From NCBI GenBank assembly GCA_004014935.1, contig CP025321.1, positions 1,054,001-1,118,000 of the forward strand: 64,000 nucleotides of DNA, read 5' to 3'. Source of the stretch: Saccharomycopsis malanga. Its lineage: Eukaryota > Ascomycota > Saccharomycetes > Ascoideales > Saccharomycopsidaceae. The translations under genes and the position numbers were made by a program. Positions 51,938 through 60,821 of this stretch are shown one piece after another. The notes beneath the pieces are model-generated. The model was given only the letters and a program-made list of their open reading frames with translations. It was not told where the DNA came from and made no database searches. Numbering within the stretch: the first letter of the stretch is position 1; every line of letters starts with the position of its first letter.

Positions 51938-51949
51938 GGTCACGTGACC
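51938..51949. promoter_or_regulatory. Palindromic E-box GGTCACGTGACC
   Basis: A perfect 12-bp palindrome containing CACGTG (51941-51946), upstream of the duplicated block. Confidence 0.5.
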
Positions 51950-52095
51950 GGCCGCTTAACTAATGTTTTTTTTCTGAGGATACCGGGGAAGTCGGTGGTA
52001 CCGGTCCACCGGCACGGTAGAACGGTTGTCATGTTGTAATGTGCAAAAGTTTGCTAACAACTGTTCGCAATTAGATGAAGAGATAGAAAAAGAAT

Positions 52096-52152
52096 TGGTG
52101 CGTATATGAATAACTGATATTCATTGGGCTTGAAAGATATGTTATTATTCAG
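52096..52152 (+). mobile_element. SINE family 1, tail scrap S16
   Basis: Reads gtgcgtatatgaataactga, tattcattgggcttgaaaga, tatgttattattc, just before the 5' end of L7. Confidence 0.55.
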
Positions 52153-52837
52153 TATGCCTATATGTAATGCCTAACTATTGCCAAGTGGCCAAGTTGGTTG
52201 AGCCATCATGCGCCACCATGCGCCACGCAAAACAAGTGTGGCGTTCCTCACATTGGGTTTTAGTACTCGATTCGCGTTGTTGACGTTTTGGAGTAATTGT
52301 CAAATGTTTTATTGGATTAAATCTATGTTATCCAGGTTCTTTTCATTTGAAAAATTGTGTCCCAACATTTTGTATTTTTTGCCATATTCGAGTACAGTTT
52401 GTAAGAAAAAATACGAAATTTGCGAATAACTATTTGATATAAGTGAAAATTTCAAAGTTTGACAAAAAGTTGATTCTTTTGAATGTGTTTTAAAGCCCTT
52501 TACTGTAAACAAACCCATACAAGATTTTAATTGTTATAAACTTTAATCCTCAGAGTTTTATATCAGGCTCTTTGTTCCGAGATTTGGCCGTTACATAATA
52601 TTTACCACTTAGAAACTTTCATTTTGTCAAAAATAACACATAATCTGGTAAAACTCATGTTTTTCATCCCTCAAAGAGACTTCCTTTATTTGTTGGTAAT
52701 ATTCAATATTGATCGTTATGTATTTTCAAAAAGCATTTTTTAACTTTCTCAATACATTAAATATTTTGTGGGGTTGTTTAAAGCGCAATGTACTTATTAA
52801 TGGGCTTTATACCTCAGTTTTGGGGAGTCCGTTTCAT
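52153..52837 (+). mobile_element. Long tRNA-headed repeat (family 2), copy L7
   Basis: Plus-strand copy with A box TGGCCAAGTTGG at 52186-52197, hairpin arms gcgccacgc / gtgtggcg with a short loop, B-box-like agtactcgattcgcg at about 52262-52276, and a body that stops at gggagtccgtttcataataa, where a minus-strand SINE tail begins. Confidence 0.7.
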
Positions 52838-52992
52838 AATAATATTATCATATATTTCTAGCCCAGTACATATCAGTTATGTATATACTCCCTATGTCTA
52901 AAAGCACCTGGTAATGCCTTTTTCTAATCATAATCTTCTCAGCCAATTGGTTGATTTTAGACACTAGACTTTGGTCTAGGTCGTTTTCTTAT
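52838..52992 (-). mobile_element. SINE family 1, copy S17
   Basis: Minus-strand tail and middle (aatattatcatatatttcta, gcccagtacatatcagttat, cactagactttggtctaggt). The head is absent. Confidence 0.7.
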
Positions 52993-53488
52993 ATTGACAG
53001 ATTTTGAAGTATGAAGACGAATTGTGAGGCCATTATTGCTATTATACCATGAGTTTAACAGCGTTGTTCAGGACAAGTGTCATCAGCTGTTCAATACTTC
53101 CTACGGAACTTGAAATAAATTGAGTTGACCTGTTTTCAAATATCAAGGATGTTTCGTATCAAACGAACAATAAAAGAGCATAGCTGGCTATATAAAAGGG
53201 TAGAAAAAGTCGAGCCAATAATAATTGGTAAATAGGACAAGAAGAGCAATGGAAAACAGAACAAATAAGAAATAATGAGTTTAGTTGATCAAATCATAAC
53301 TACTATGATTCTTTATTTTATCAATTTTTATATAGAAAAGTATTCAATGGTACAAGCATTGGTTATTATGGTGACGTATGGCTAGCAAATGATTTGACTA
53401 TTGACTGCTAAGTCTAGACAGTGAGAATTTGTAAGATGAAATGTGTAAAAATACAATAAGGAGTCTCAAGGAATTTAATCAATCAGAT
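52993..53488. other. Intergenic, no gene
   Basis: AT-rich spacer with no supported gene or repeat. Confidence 0.4.
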
Positions 53489-53686
53489 CATACTCTTATA
53501 CATCATTATCTTCTCACCCAATTGGTTAAAAGTAAAACACTATTGGTTTAGGTCATGTTTCAGACAGTTACACTTTCCTCTTCAACATTGTATAAAATGC
53601 TCAGGCCGGGAATCGAACTCGTATTAGGAGTTTTTTCTCTTTTCCAAGAGCATTAACCAACTGAGCCATCAAGCCTAGTGGCTCTA
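53489..53686 (-). mobile_element. SINE family 1 variant, copy S18 (no tail)
   Basis: Minus-strand copy containing a head (complement of tggctcagttggttaatgct), B box complement gggaatcgaactcg at about 53607, and middle; the 3' tail is missing. Its head differs from S4/S11 and resembles a different tRNA. Confidence 0.65.
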
Positions 53687-53850
53687 ACAAAAAAAAAATA
53701 TTTCTCATCACATGATATACGGTTATATGCAATGGCGCTATTTGAATAAAAGCTGCAAGAGGGCATATGCATGGGCACCGGCATGGGCATGACATGGCGT
53801 GGGCATATGCGAGCAATCTGTGAGACAGCATATGTAAGAAAACATGCAAG
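53687..53850. promoter_or_regulatory. SAS2 upstream region with CATGGGCA/GCATATGC words
   Basis: Dense GCATATGC, GCATGGGCA and CATGCA words occur at 53762-53850, directly before the start codon. They may be a regulatory motif cluster; no factor is assigned. Confidence 0.4.
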
Positions 53851-54825
53851 ATGAAAAGCGGGAAAGAGAGTTTCTATGGAGTGCTAGATAGCAGAAATAT
53901 TGATTTGGTGCAGGTTGGGGATCTTGAATACAAAACATGGTACGGAAATTCGTTATATTTTGGCGCCGATTGTAAAACATTGGGTTATAAATATTCAAGT
54001 TTAGACCCAAAGCTCAAAAAGGTGGTGAAGAAACCCCCTGCAACAATATGGCTTGATAAACTATATGTATGCGAGCACTGCTTCAAGTACAGCACTGACG
54101 CAGGGACTATGCGTTTGCATCGCAGCATGTGCCTGTATGCAACCAAACGGCCAGGGAGAATAAAGTACCAAGACGCAAATTATACAATACGAAAGGTGAA
54201 GGGCTCACGTCATGAGACCTTTTGTCAGTCGTTGTGCCTTTTCGCCAAGTTGTTTCTTGATACAAAATCGGTGTTCTTTTCTGTATCGAACTTTGATTTC
54301 TACATTGCATATGGCCGCGCTGCAGATGGCATGACGCAGGTACCGATGGGTTACTTTTCTAAGGAGGTGCTCCAATGCTGGGACGAAAACAACTTGGGCT
54401 GCATATGCGTGTTTCCGCCGTACCAGCAGCGCCGCCTTGGGACGCTTCTCATTTCCTTTTCTTATGCATTGTCGCGCTTCCAGGGCATTATTTCGGGTCC
54501 TGAGCACCCTTTATCCACATTTGGTAGAATAAGCTACATTAACTATTGGTGCAAGCTGTTGGCATGGGAATTTACAGCTGGTCGTCTTCGTTACGTACTG
54601 CCCATATCTATTGATGACATTGCACGATTTACGGGCTTTAGACAAGAGGACATACTTACTGCTTTGGAGCATATGCATGCAATATGCAAAGAATATGTCC
54701 CTCTGCAGCGCAGTCTGTCTCCTTTCAAGCTTGCAATAATGAAGAAAAATATTGTTCAATGGGCACAGGAACATCGCGTCACTGACGCCCCATCTCTAAA
54801 CCCCAACTATTTGGTCCTCGAATAG
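53851..54825 (+). CDS. SAS2: MYST-family histone acetyltransferase Sas2
   Basis: A 324-residue MYST acetyltransferase. A C2HC zinc finger (Cys74, Cys77, His90, Cys94 in CEHCFKYSTDAGTMRLHRSM C) precedes the catalytic core with the active-site Cys184 in LGCICVFPPYQ, the acetyl-CoA loop YQQRRLGTLL, and the general-base Glu218 in GPEHPLS. Sas2 with Sas4 and Sas5 acetylates H4 Lys16, limiting the spread of silent chromatin. The short N-terminus without chromodomain, and length close to S. cerevisiae Sas2 (338), separate it from Esa1 and Sas3. The acetyl-CoA loop has Thr where Esa1 has Gly/Lys. The start ATG follows the ATGC-rich cluster directly, leaving a very short likely leader. Confidence 0.9.
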   Translation: MKSGKESFYGVLDSRNIDLVQVGDLEYKTWYGNSLYFGADCKTLGYKYSSLDPKLKKVVKKPPATIWLDKLYVCEHCFKYSTDAGTMRLHRSMCLYATKRPGRIKYQDANYTIRKVKGSRHETFCQSLCLFAKLFLDTKSVFFSVSNFDFYIAYGRAADGMTQVPMGYFSKEVLQCWDENNLGCICVFPPYQQRRLGTLLISFSYALSRFQGIISGPEHPLSTFGRISYINYWCKLLAWEFTAGRLRYVLPISIDDIARFTGFRQEDILTALEHMHAICKEYVPLQRSLSPFKLAIMKKNIVQWAQEHRVTDAPSLNPNYLVLE

Positions 54826-54839
54826 TCGGTCATATCGCC

Positions 54840-55126
54840 AAATGCGGCAATATGCATCCTGTTGCATTATTATGCACATGTATGCATGTGCATGCACGTA
54901 TCATGCGCTCGCAGTAAGTATTAGTTTGGGATATCATTGGTACAGTTCAGTATTCTTAAATGATATTTTATATGTCGCTTGGGCAGAGAGATTGTGGATG
55001 AGGTTCCAGTTAGTGTTGGACAAGATTTGGTAGGAGCTCGGTGAGCACAAATATACTCGTAAACTGATATACTATGATAATAATAAGTTTGAATATATCA
55101 TGATTATTTAATATTATGGCAATCTT
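54840..55126. other. SAS2 3' region with ATGCAT cluster
   Basis: An ATGCAT-rich stretch (tatgcacatgtatgcatgtg, catgcacgtatcatgc) at about 54870-54907; no gene is supported. Confidence 0.4.
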
Positions 55127-55205
55127 TGTATTATTGGCAGTAAACTTCTATATGCTTCTAGTCGTAAGGTTTGACTGACTAGATACATTAGGTTACATTA
55201 ATCTA
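55127..55205 (-). repeat. Family-3 dispersed repeat, partial copy
   Basis: Reads tattattggcagtaaacttc, tatatgcttctagtcgtaag, gactagatacatta, matching 44319-44390. Confidence 0.65.
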
Positions 55206-55415
55206 TGTTGAATTTGCTTATTGGTCTCCTTGTTTTATTTAATAATAACAACGAGTGTTCATTATATTATTTCAATATACATTTTAAATCACATACAACT
55301 GTTTGTATAAATAAATATGATTTAACCTTTTTCTTCATTCTTGATTTAGTCTTTCAACGATGAAACTTTTTTAGTACAATTGACATTTCGTTATATTGAA
55401 AACTAAATTTTACCC
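55206..55415. other. Spacer before L8
   Basis: AT-rich, nothing recognised. Confidence 0.3.
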
Positions 55416-56478
55416 TATAAAAAAAACAGCCAAATTTTATCACTAATTACAGTCATTATACAACTTCCGCAAGAGTGTAATAAAGCAATAGAGAAACTGG
55501 AACAGCCAAAAAACTGAATCCTAAAGCCAAATCAACATTGAAGCATATGAAACTTCAGCTTAAGAGGAACAAAAGGTTTTTCAAAACGGACTCCCCTGAG
55601 CAGAGCTATAAAGTTTATTATTCAGTACATTATGCATTTTCTGAGCCCCATAAAATATCCAATGTGTAGTGGAAGTTGAAATATTTTAGTTTGGCAATAA
55701 AAATGATTATGATCAGATATTAGTTCCTTGGAGAAGCTATAATAAACAATACTTTTTGTAGTTCTTGAGATATGTGATTGATTCTTTGGACTAAAAGCTC
55801 ATTCGAACTTTTGAAAAGTCATAAATAAAACTAAAAGCCCTTACAAACTATGAAAAACTTTGAGAAATAAAGAAACTCTCCTTGAGAGGTGAATAACGCG
55901 AATTCTATCAAATTATACGTTATTTTCGACAAAATGATACTTTCTCATTATTAAATAATATATAGAGGCCAAATCTCAAAACCAACTACACACCATAAAA
56001 CTTTAGGATTTGAGGAGTATACACATATAATATTTGTAAGGTTTGGGCTACTGTAAAGATTCTAGAATATGGCTTAAAATAATCAACTTTTTGTCAAAAT
56101 TGACAATTTTCCGTTATATCAAATAATTACTCGAAAGTCTAATTTATTTCATTATGAATAATACTGGAATATTGGAAATAAATTCAAAATGCTGGTTTAC
56201 ATTTTGTCACATCAAAATAGTTTGTATAGTATAGGTTTAATTCAATAAAAGCTTTGATGGTTACTCCAAAACGTCAGGAGCACGAATCGAGTCCCAAACA
56301 CCAAAGTGAGGAACGCCACACTTGGTTTTCTGCACTATTCTGCACTATTTTGTGTGGCGCATGCCTCAACCAACTTGGCCACTGGGCAATAGGCATTGCA
56401 TATAGGCATAGGTTTGAATGCCTTTACTTTTCGAGTATATATTTTGGCAATAAATATGCCCATTTTTTGCTATTTGTA
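55416..56478 (-). mobile_element. Long tRNA-headed repeat (family 2), copy L8
   Basis: Essentially full-length minus-strand copy: 3' segment taaaaaaaacagccaaattt, a body with aaaatgatactttctca, A box complement ccaacttggcca at 56369-56380, hairpin arms at about 56309-56362, and leader ctttacttttcgagtatata reaching about 56478. Confidence 0.75.
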
Positions 56479-56562
56479 TAAGCTGAAGTAAAAGTGTTAT
56501 GGTAATTCATGAGAGATACTAAGACTAATTCATCATTAAGATCAGTTTTATTGTGGATCATC

Positions 56563-56800
56563 AATCATGTCCTGTTGATCATAATCTGATCATAATCTTA
56601 TATATCGTTATCTTCTGACCCAATCGGCTGAGAGTATGCACTAGACTTTGGTCTAGGTCGTGTTTCAGACAGTTTCACTTGCCTGTGAAGTCACGTTCAG
56701 CATCGTAAAAAGCAGCGAGTAAAAGTGTCTTAATGGGAATCGAACCAGCGTTTCTGTTACGTACTAGCCATCAAACTGTCCGGCCCAGTGGCTCTACAAA
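56563..56800 (-). mobile_element. SINE family 1 variant, copy S19 (B box present)
   Basis: Minus-strand copy: tgtcctgttgatcataatct, actttggtctaggtcgtgtt, the complement of the tttttacgatgctgaacgtg body, B box complement gggaatcgaacca at 56738-56750, and head ending ccggcccagtggctc. The head between the ends differs from S4 and has a second tRNA-like word (ggctagtacgtaacagaaac on minus). Confidence 0.75.
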
Positions 56801-56829
56801 GGTCATACAGTCCAAGAGACTGATTTACA

Positions 56830-57090
56830 ACAAACACAGTTCTTCTGTATAAAAATCTACTACTCCCTTCTACAACTACAAATCAACGCAAAAGTAAACA
56901 ACCTTAATGACAATAGTAATACTACTAATAATTTAATTGATAAATCAAATCTTATATTCGATGAATGACTAGCTGGAGTTATTGATGGATATGGTTATTT
57001 TAAATTATCTGAAAAAGGAATAGCTAGATTACAATGAACAATAAATGCTACAGATATAAAAGTTCTACATGAAATTCAACATATTCACTG
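56830..57090 (+). pseudogene. Nuclear mitochondrial fragment with LAGLIDADG endonuclease motif
   Basis: A frame open for about 260 bp except for two TGA codons (56966-56968 and 57035-57037), both where Trp is expected, as in yeast mitochondrial code. After an Asn/Asp-rich lead-in it reads FDE(W)LAGVIDGYGYFKLSE, the LAGLIDADG motif of intron-encoded homing endonucleases/maturases, then IARLQ(W)TINATDIKVLHE, again typical of the family. Very AT-rich with mitochondrial-like codon use. It is therefore a NUMT from a mitochondrial group I intron (such as cox1 or cob). Boundaries are approximate; the fragment begins right after a SINE head. Confidence 0.75.
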
Positions 57091-57527
57091 CTCTCACTCG
57101 CTGCTCGCCAATACTGATAACTAACAAACATTATCAAATGTTAATCTCCCATGCATCCCCAGACACTAGAACGCAATAGCATGCAATAGTATGCATGTAT
57201 CACACCAGCTCATCGGTGACCTTATCCATCACTATCTCAGAAGGGGCAATTTCCTAGTTTAATTTTTTGTGCTTTTGCTTCAATTTTGCAATATAGTGTT
57301 GGTATTTGATATATATGGTTATAAAGCAGCTGTGTAATCATTCTAGACGGCTATCAACAGGTAAAAATTTGCACTCGCGCTATTTCAGTAACTGTTTTGT
57401 TGCTTTGTTTACAAGTTCATCCCCTACTTTTCGAATTGTTCTATATTTGCCACCCAAGTAGATACTGTAAGTGTTTTTTTTGCTTGCAGCTGTTTTAGCC
57501 GAGCAGCTTTACTAATACGACAGCATA
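57091..57527. promoter_or_regulatory. Upstream region of the Atg39-like gene
   Basis: Contains an ATGCAT-rich cluster (atgcaatagtatgcatgtat at about 57180-57200) and no other gene. Confidence 0.4.
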
Positions 57528-58958
57528 ATGGCCAAACAAAACAAACGCGCCGCTTCAAAGAGAAACAAGATGCCCACATCTAGTGAGAACATCTACAACA
57601 GGCTAGGCAGCGGCTCTTCGGATGCAACTCCCAGCACAAGCTCCTTTTCGTCGCCAGGCCAGTCCCCGGAACGCAAATTTCTTGTAGTTGACAATGCCGA
57701 TGACGGCAGCAACAACACTTGGTCGTTAATTCTCACCGACGACGAATCGCAATCAACAAGCTCCTCTGAAACTGGAAGCATCAATGCAGACGATGCTGAT
57801 TTGTTATCCGACGACGAACCAAACGAACGGGAAAGTTTGAATTCCGGGGGTCGTCCAACCACCGACGACCAACCGGAATCCGGAATCCCCGGTAAACATA
57901 TTTCGACCCCCGGTAACCGGATTTCCGGGAAACGCCATAGTCAAGACATTTCGCAATTCGAGGTTCCCAAGATCCAATTGCAATCAAAAGGTGCTACTGG
58001 CTGCAGTCGGAAATGCAATTTGCAGACGTGGGTCAAGTTGGTTACTGCACTCCTCACATTGGTCATGGTGCCTGCTGGCATCTACCAATATTCTCGCTTC
58101 TCTGTCCCCGTGGATATCCAACTGATAGACCCACCAGCCTCGGTCTGCTCCCCGGTGGTGTTACGAACCACTGTGACTCACATGGCAGTGTTGCCGCGGG
58201 AAACCGTGACAAAAATTGTTTATTTTTCGCCTGCATTCGAACTGCACGTCGCAGAAGTGTCCACTGCATTCCAAGGATATGTCGACAGACTAAAAAACAC
58301 CAAAACTGCAGAAAAAATGGCTCGGATTGGCCAAAAACTAGGTCTTAATCTGCCAAAAATTCAACATGCGGGTCACGTGACGTACAGTATGATATCACGA
58401 GTTATGAATCAAGCAGGGGTGGAGTCCCAGCGGTTTTATACTAAGACGTCACCTATTGTTTCTTGGTATGCGGCCAGAGGCAAGCAGTATTCGCTAAAGA
58501 TTGGCAATGCTGTCGCGAGTCAGCTTGAAATGAGGTTTGCAAATGCCAAAAAGTCGGCATTGGAGTTTGAATATGCAAAGAATTATAACAATGTTCGTTG
58601 CTATGTGACGCGGATGACTGCAAACAGCATTGAAGGTGCTAATCAACTCACGGAGTCTGCAGCGGCATCCAGCAATGTTGCGTACAAGAAGTTGCAGGCT
58701 TCGCTAAAAAAGGCTACAAAATTCACCAAAGAAGGCTACAACAGCTTGTTTTTTTCTGCAAAACCAGTTAAGGAAAACCTGTGGCTTCAAAATTACTATT
58801 TAAAGCTACGGAAAACAACTGGGTGGTCAGCCAAAGAGAAAACATGGAAATCCCGCTACAACAGCATCTCCGAGTCGTTTGTCAAGAGATTCAAGCAGGA
58901 AACGGTGGGAATCTTGACAGTGGCCAACATTCTTTGGACCGAATGGGAGCAATTGTGA
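57528..58958 (+). CDS. Single-pass membrane protein with Atg8-binding motif; Atg39-like layout
   Basis: A 476-residue protein I cannot place by strong homology. Residues 1-165 are disordered, acidic and Ser-rich, with a candidate Atg8-interacting motif at residues 65-68 (NNTWSLILTDDES: W-x-x-I with flanking acids). A basic patch (SRKCNLQTWVK) precedes one transmembrane helix (about 168-188). The 288 residues beyond are rich in Ala/Lys amphipathic helices without further hydrophobic segments. An N-terminal cytosolic AIM, one central membrane span and an amphipathic luminal region is the layout of S. cerevisiae Atg39 (398 residues), the perinuclear ER-phagy/nucleophagy receptor. This is a structural analogy, not proof. 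The first ATG is used; the frame is intact. Confidence 0.6.
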   Translation: MAKQNKRAASKRNKMPTSSENIYNRLGSGSSDATPSTSSFSSPGQSPERKFLVVDNADDGSNNTWSLILTDDESQSTSSSETGSINADDADLLSDDEPNERESLNSGGRPTTDDQPESGIPGKHISTPGNRISGKRHSQDISQFEVPKIQLQSKGATGCSRKCNLQTWVKLVTALLTLVMVPAGIYQYSRFSVPVDIQLIDPPASVCSPVVLRTTVTHMAVLPRETVTKIVYFSPAFELHVAEVSTAFQGYVDRLKNTKTAEKMARIGQKLGLNLPKIQHAGHVTYSMISRVMNQAGVESQRFYTKTSPIVSWYAARGKQYSLKIGNAVASQLEMRFANAKKSALEFEYAKNYNNVRCYVTRMTANSIEGANQLTESAAASSNVAYKKLQASLKKATKFTKEGYNSLFFSAKPVKENLWLQNYYLKLRKTTGWSAKEKTWKSRYNSISESFVKRFKQETVGILTVANILWTEWEQL

Positions 58959-59138
58959 TGCCAATCCTTTCTTTTTCTTATACTTACTGCACTGTCTGTT
59001 TCTTTTGATGTTTTGTAACCTGTGCGTTTCCTTTCTTCTCTTTCTTCCACCGTCCTATATAGTTTTCTCACCAGGTTACTACTTTTGTTATTTATTTATA
59101 TATTTACTTATTTATTCTGTCTTTTAGCTAGCTTCATC

Positions 59139-59504
59139 CTACTTTGTAGACGCATCTGCCGCATGATCAGTACAGCCGTCTGCGTCGACCTGCAGCAAGC
59201 GTGGGTCCTGGGGGAGGCCCAACGAGGACCAATCGGACTTGTCCATAAGTTGGTTATCAATACGGCAAGAAAGATATTGTTTAGCGAGGAGTCTGCAATT
59301 TGGAGCATTGTTTCCTTTTACAAGCTTTAAGCATTTGAGATATTCCTGCATTTGTTTGGTGCATTCTCCAAAGTGGTCGAGTGGAAACGATCCTCTTTCT
59401 GGTGGGGTCGGGTTCCACCGAGTCATGCTATTACCTATTGGTGTTAGTTGTTGTGTGTCCCTCCCATGGGAAAACACAATATACGTACCTGGACTGGCTG
59501 ACAT
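59139..59504 (-). CDS. COX19: Cox19, twin CX9C protein (spliced)
   Basis: A mitochondrial intermembrane-space protein needed for copper delivery to cytochrome oxidase with Cox11. Exon 1 is 59489-59504 and exon 2 is 59139-59434; splicing gives 103 residues beginning [20 protein letters not shown], close to S. cerevisiae Cox19 (98). Two CX9C motifs ([11 protein letters not shown] and [11 protein letters not shown]) form the coiled-coil-helix fold, and SDWSSLGLP follows as in the family. Cox19 is imported and oxidised by Mia40. The intron has no stop and is a multiple of three, so an unspliced reading would insert 18 residues; absence of that insert from homologues supports splicing. It is convergent with the Atg39-like gene, with 180 bp between stop codons. 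Confidence 0.93.
   Translation of the reverse strand: MSASPGTYIVFSHGRDTQQLTPIGNSMTRWNPTPPERGSFPLDHFGECTKQMQEYLKCLKLVKGNNAPNCRLLAKQYLSCRIDNQLMDKSDWSSLGLPQDPRLLQVDADGCTDHAADASTK
59435..59488 (-). other. COX19 intron (54 nt)
   Basis: 5' splice site GTACGT (59488 downward), branch site AACTAAC, 3' splice site TAG (59437-59435). It is very short for a yeast intron and phase-1, 54 nt, without an in-frame stop. Confidence 0.85.
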
Positions 59505-59902
59505 TGTGTATGTGTTGGTAAGTGTAGATTGTATATAGTGACGATTGGAGGTCTGGTCAGGCATCGTTTTTCACTGTTTTTCACATCCGTCTCTATGGTT
59601 ATTTCGCTTGGGCCAATAGCACTGGCCTGAGGCATGTATTGGACTACCAACTTGACATATAAGAGCGAGCGGTAAATATTTAATTCCAAGTGGTGATGAC
59701 TGTCTAAATTTGTACAAATAGTCTGCCAACATGTGTTTAGGTTTTTAATTTAGTCCATGCTCATGGAAATTTAATAAATATTATTCATCGATGTAAAAAG
59801 AGTAACTTAATAAGCACAGATCTATAGGTTTAGTCTATATTATTGTTATCTCAATATTACTTTTAACGACCCAAATGTAGATGCTTTAATCTGTAAACTA
59901 GT

Positions 59903-59995
59903 CTACAAAACAAGAAGGTCACAGTAATCCATTCTACAAAATAAATAGGTCACAGTAATCCATTCTACAAAATAAATAGGTCACAGTAATCCATC
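59903..59995. repeat. 31-bp tandem repeat, three units
   Basis: Three units ctacaaaataaataggtcac plus agtaatccatt; the first differs slightly (caagaaggtcac). It lies in the otherwise empty stretch 59505-60037. Confidence 0.9.
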
Positions 59996-60037
59996 TATTT
60001 CCAATTGATACTTTGCAATATTTGAAATTCAAGCTGA

Positions 60038-60258
60038 TGTATCATTAGTGGTAAACATCTATATTTCTCTAGTCTTATGGACTAGCTGTCAATACTCACG
60101 CCGTTTTCATTTCGTTTTATCGTTATCTTCACGAGTTGACACAAGTGGTCTAAACCCCTTGATTACCCTTTTGGGCATCTCACTGTTCTAACCACTATTT
60201 AGGACTCGATTTCCTTCTTTATTTTAGTCTTCTTTTATTCTCTTTACATAGTTAGCCA
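60038..60258 (-). repeat. Family-3 dispersed repeat, copy 2
   Basis: Inverted match to 46003-46248: tatcattagtggtaaacatc, cgttatcttcacgagttgac, acaagtggtctaaaccccttg-type, ttctaaccactatttaggac, tttattttagtcttctttta. One of two near-complete copies. Confidence 0.75.
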
Positions 60259-60439
60259 TCGTTTTCCACCTCTCCAAATGGCCCAGTGGCCATAAAAATC
60301 CATCTTAATATCACAGCTGTATATTTTTACATATTTGAGCAAACTCTTTGCAAAAAGATTATATCAACTATTGACAAACAAGGTTCGCCGACTGGATTAT
60401 ATAAATATGCGACTTTACAAAAAAGTCAGCAAATGCAAG

Positions 60440-60742
60440 CTCATAATAATAATAATATCTTGCAACTGGAGCCCAGCACATGCCAGTTTCGTATATACGC
60501 GCCATGTAGGGGGGCCCAATCATGCCCGATCATGATATTTTCCTATTTAGCAAACTGGAAAGGAAGAACTATTGGTTCAGGCCGTGTTCCCAACAGTCCC
60601 AGTTGACTACGTAGAAATGGCCAGTTAGTATCGTAGAAAGTGTTAATCTTGGGAATCGAACCTATGTTACAGTTACGTACTAACCATTAAACTATCCTGT
60701 TATGTCATTTTCTCTTCGCCATCCGGCCCAGTGGCGAGTTTT
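60440..60742 (-). mobile_element. SINE family 1 variant, copy S20 (near full length)
   Basis: Minus-strand copy: tail complement aataataataatatcttgca, gcccagcacatgccagtttc, cgtatatacgcgccatgtag, middle ggttcaggccgtgttcccaa, B box complement gggaatcgaacct at about 60652-60664, and head ending atccggcccagtggc. It lies just 3' of the C2H2 gene (stop at 60822). Confidence 0.8.
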
Positions 60743-60821
60743 TCCAATAAAACTACAAAATTTCCTTCGTTTGCTGGCCAATTCATAAAACCACACCTTC
60801 TTTTTACACCAATAGGCGGCC

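Noticed and set aside
59022-59330. 102-codon plus-strand frame overlapping COX19
   Set aside because: Antisense to COX19, hydrophobic by chance, no homology.
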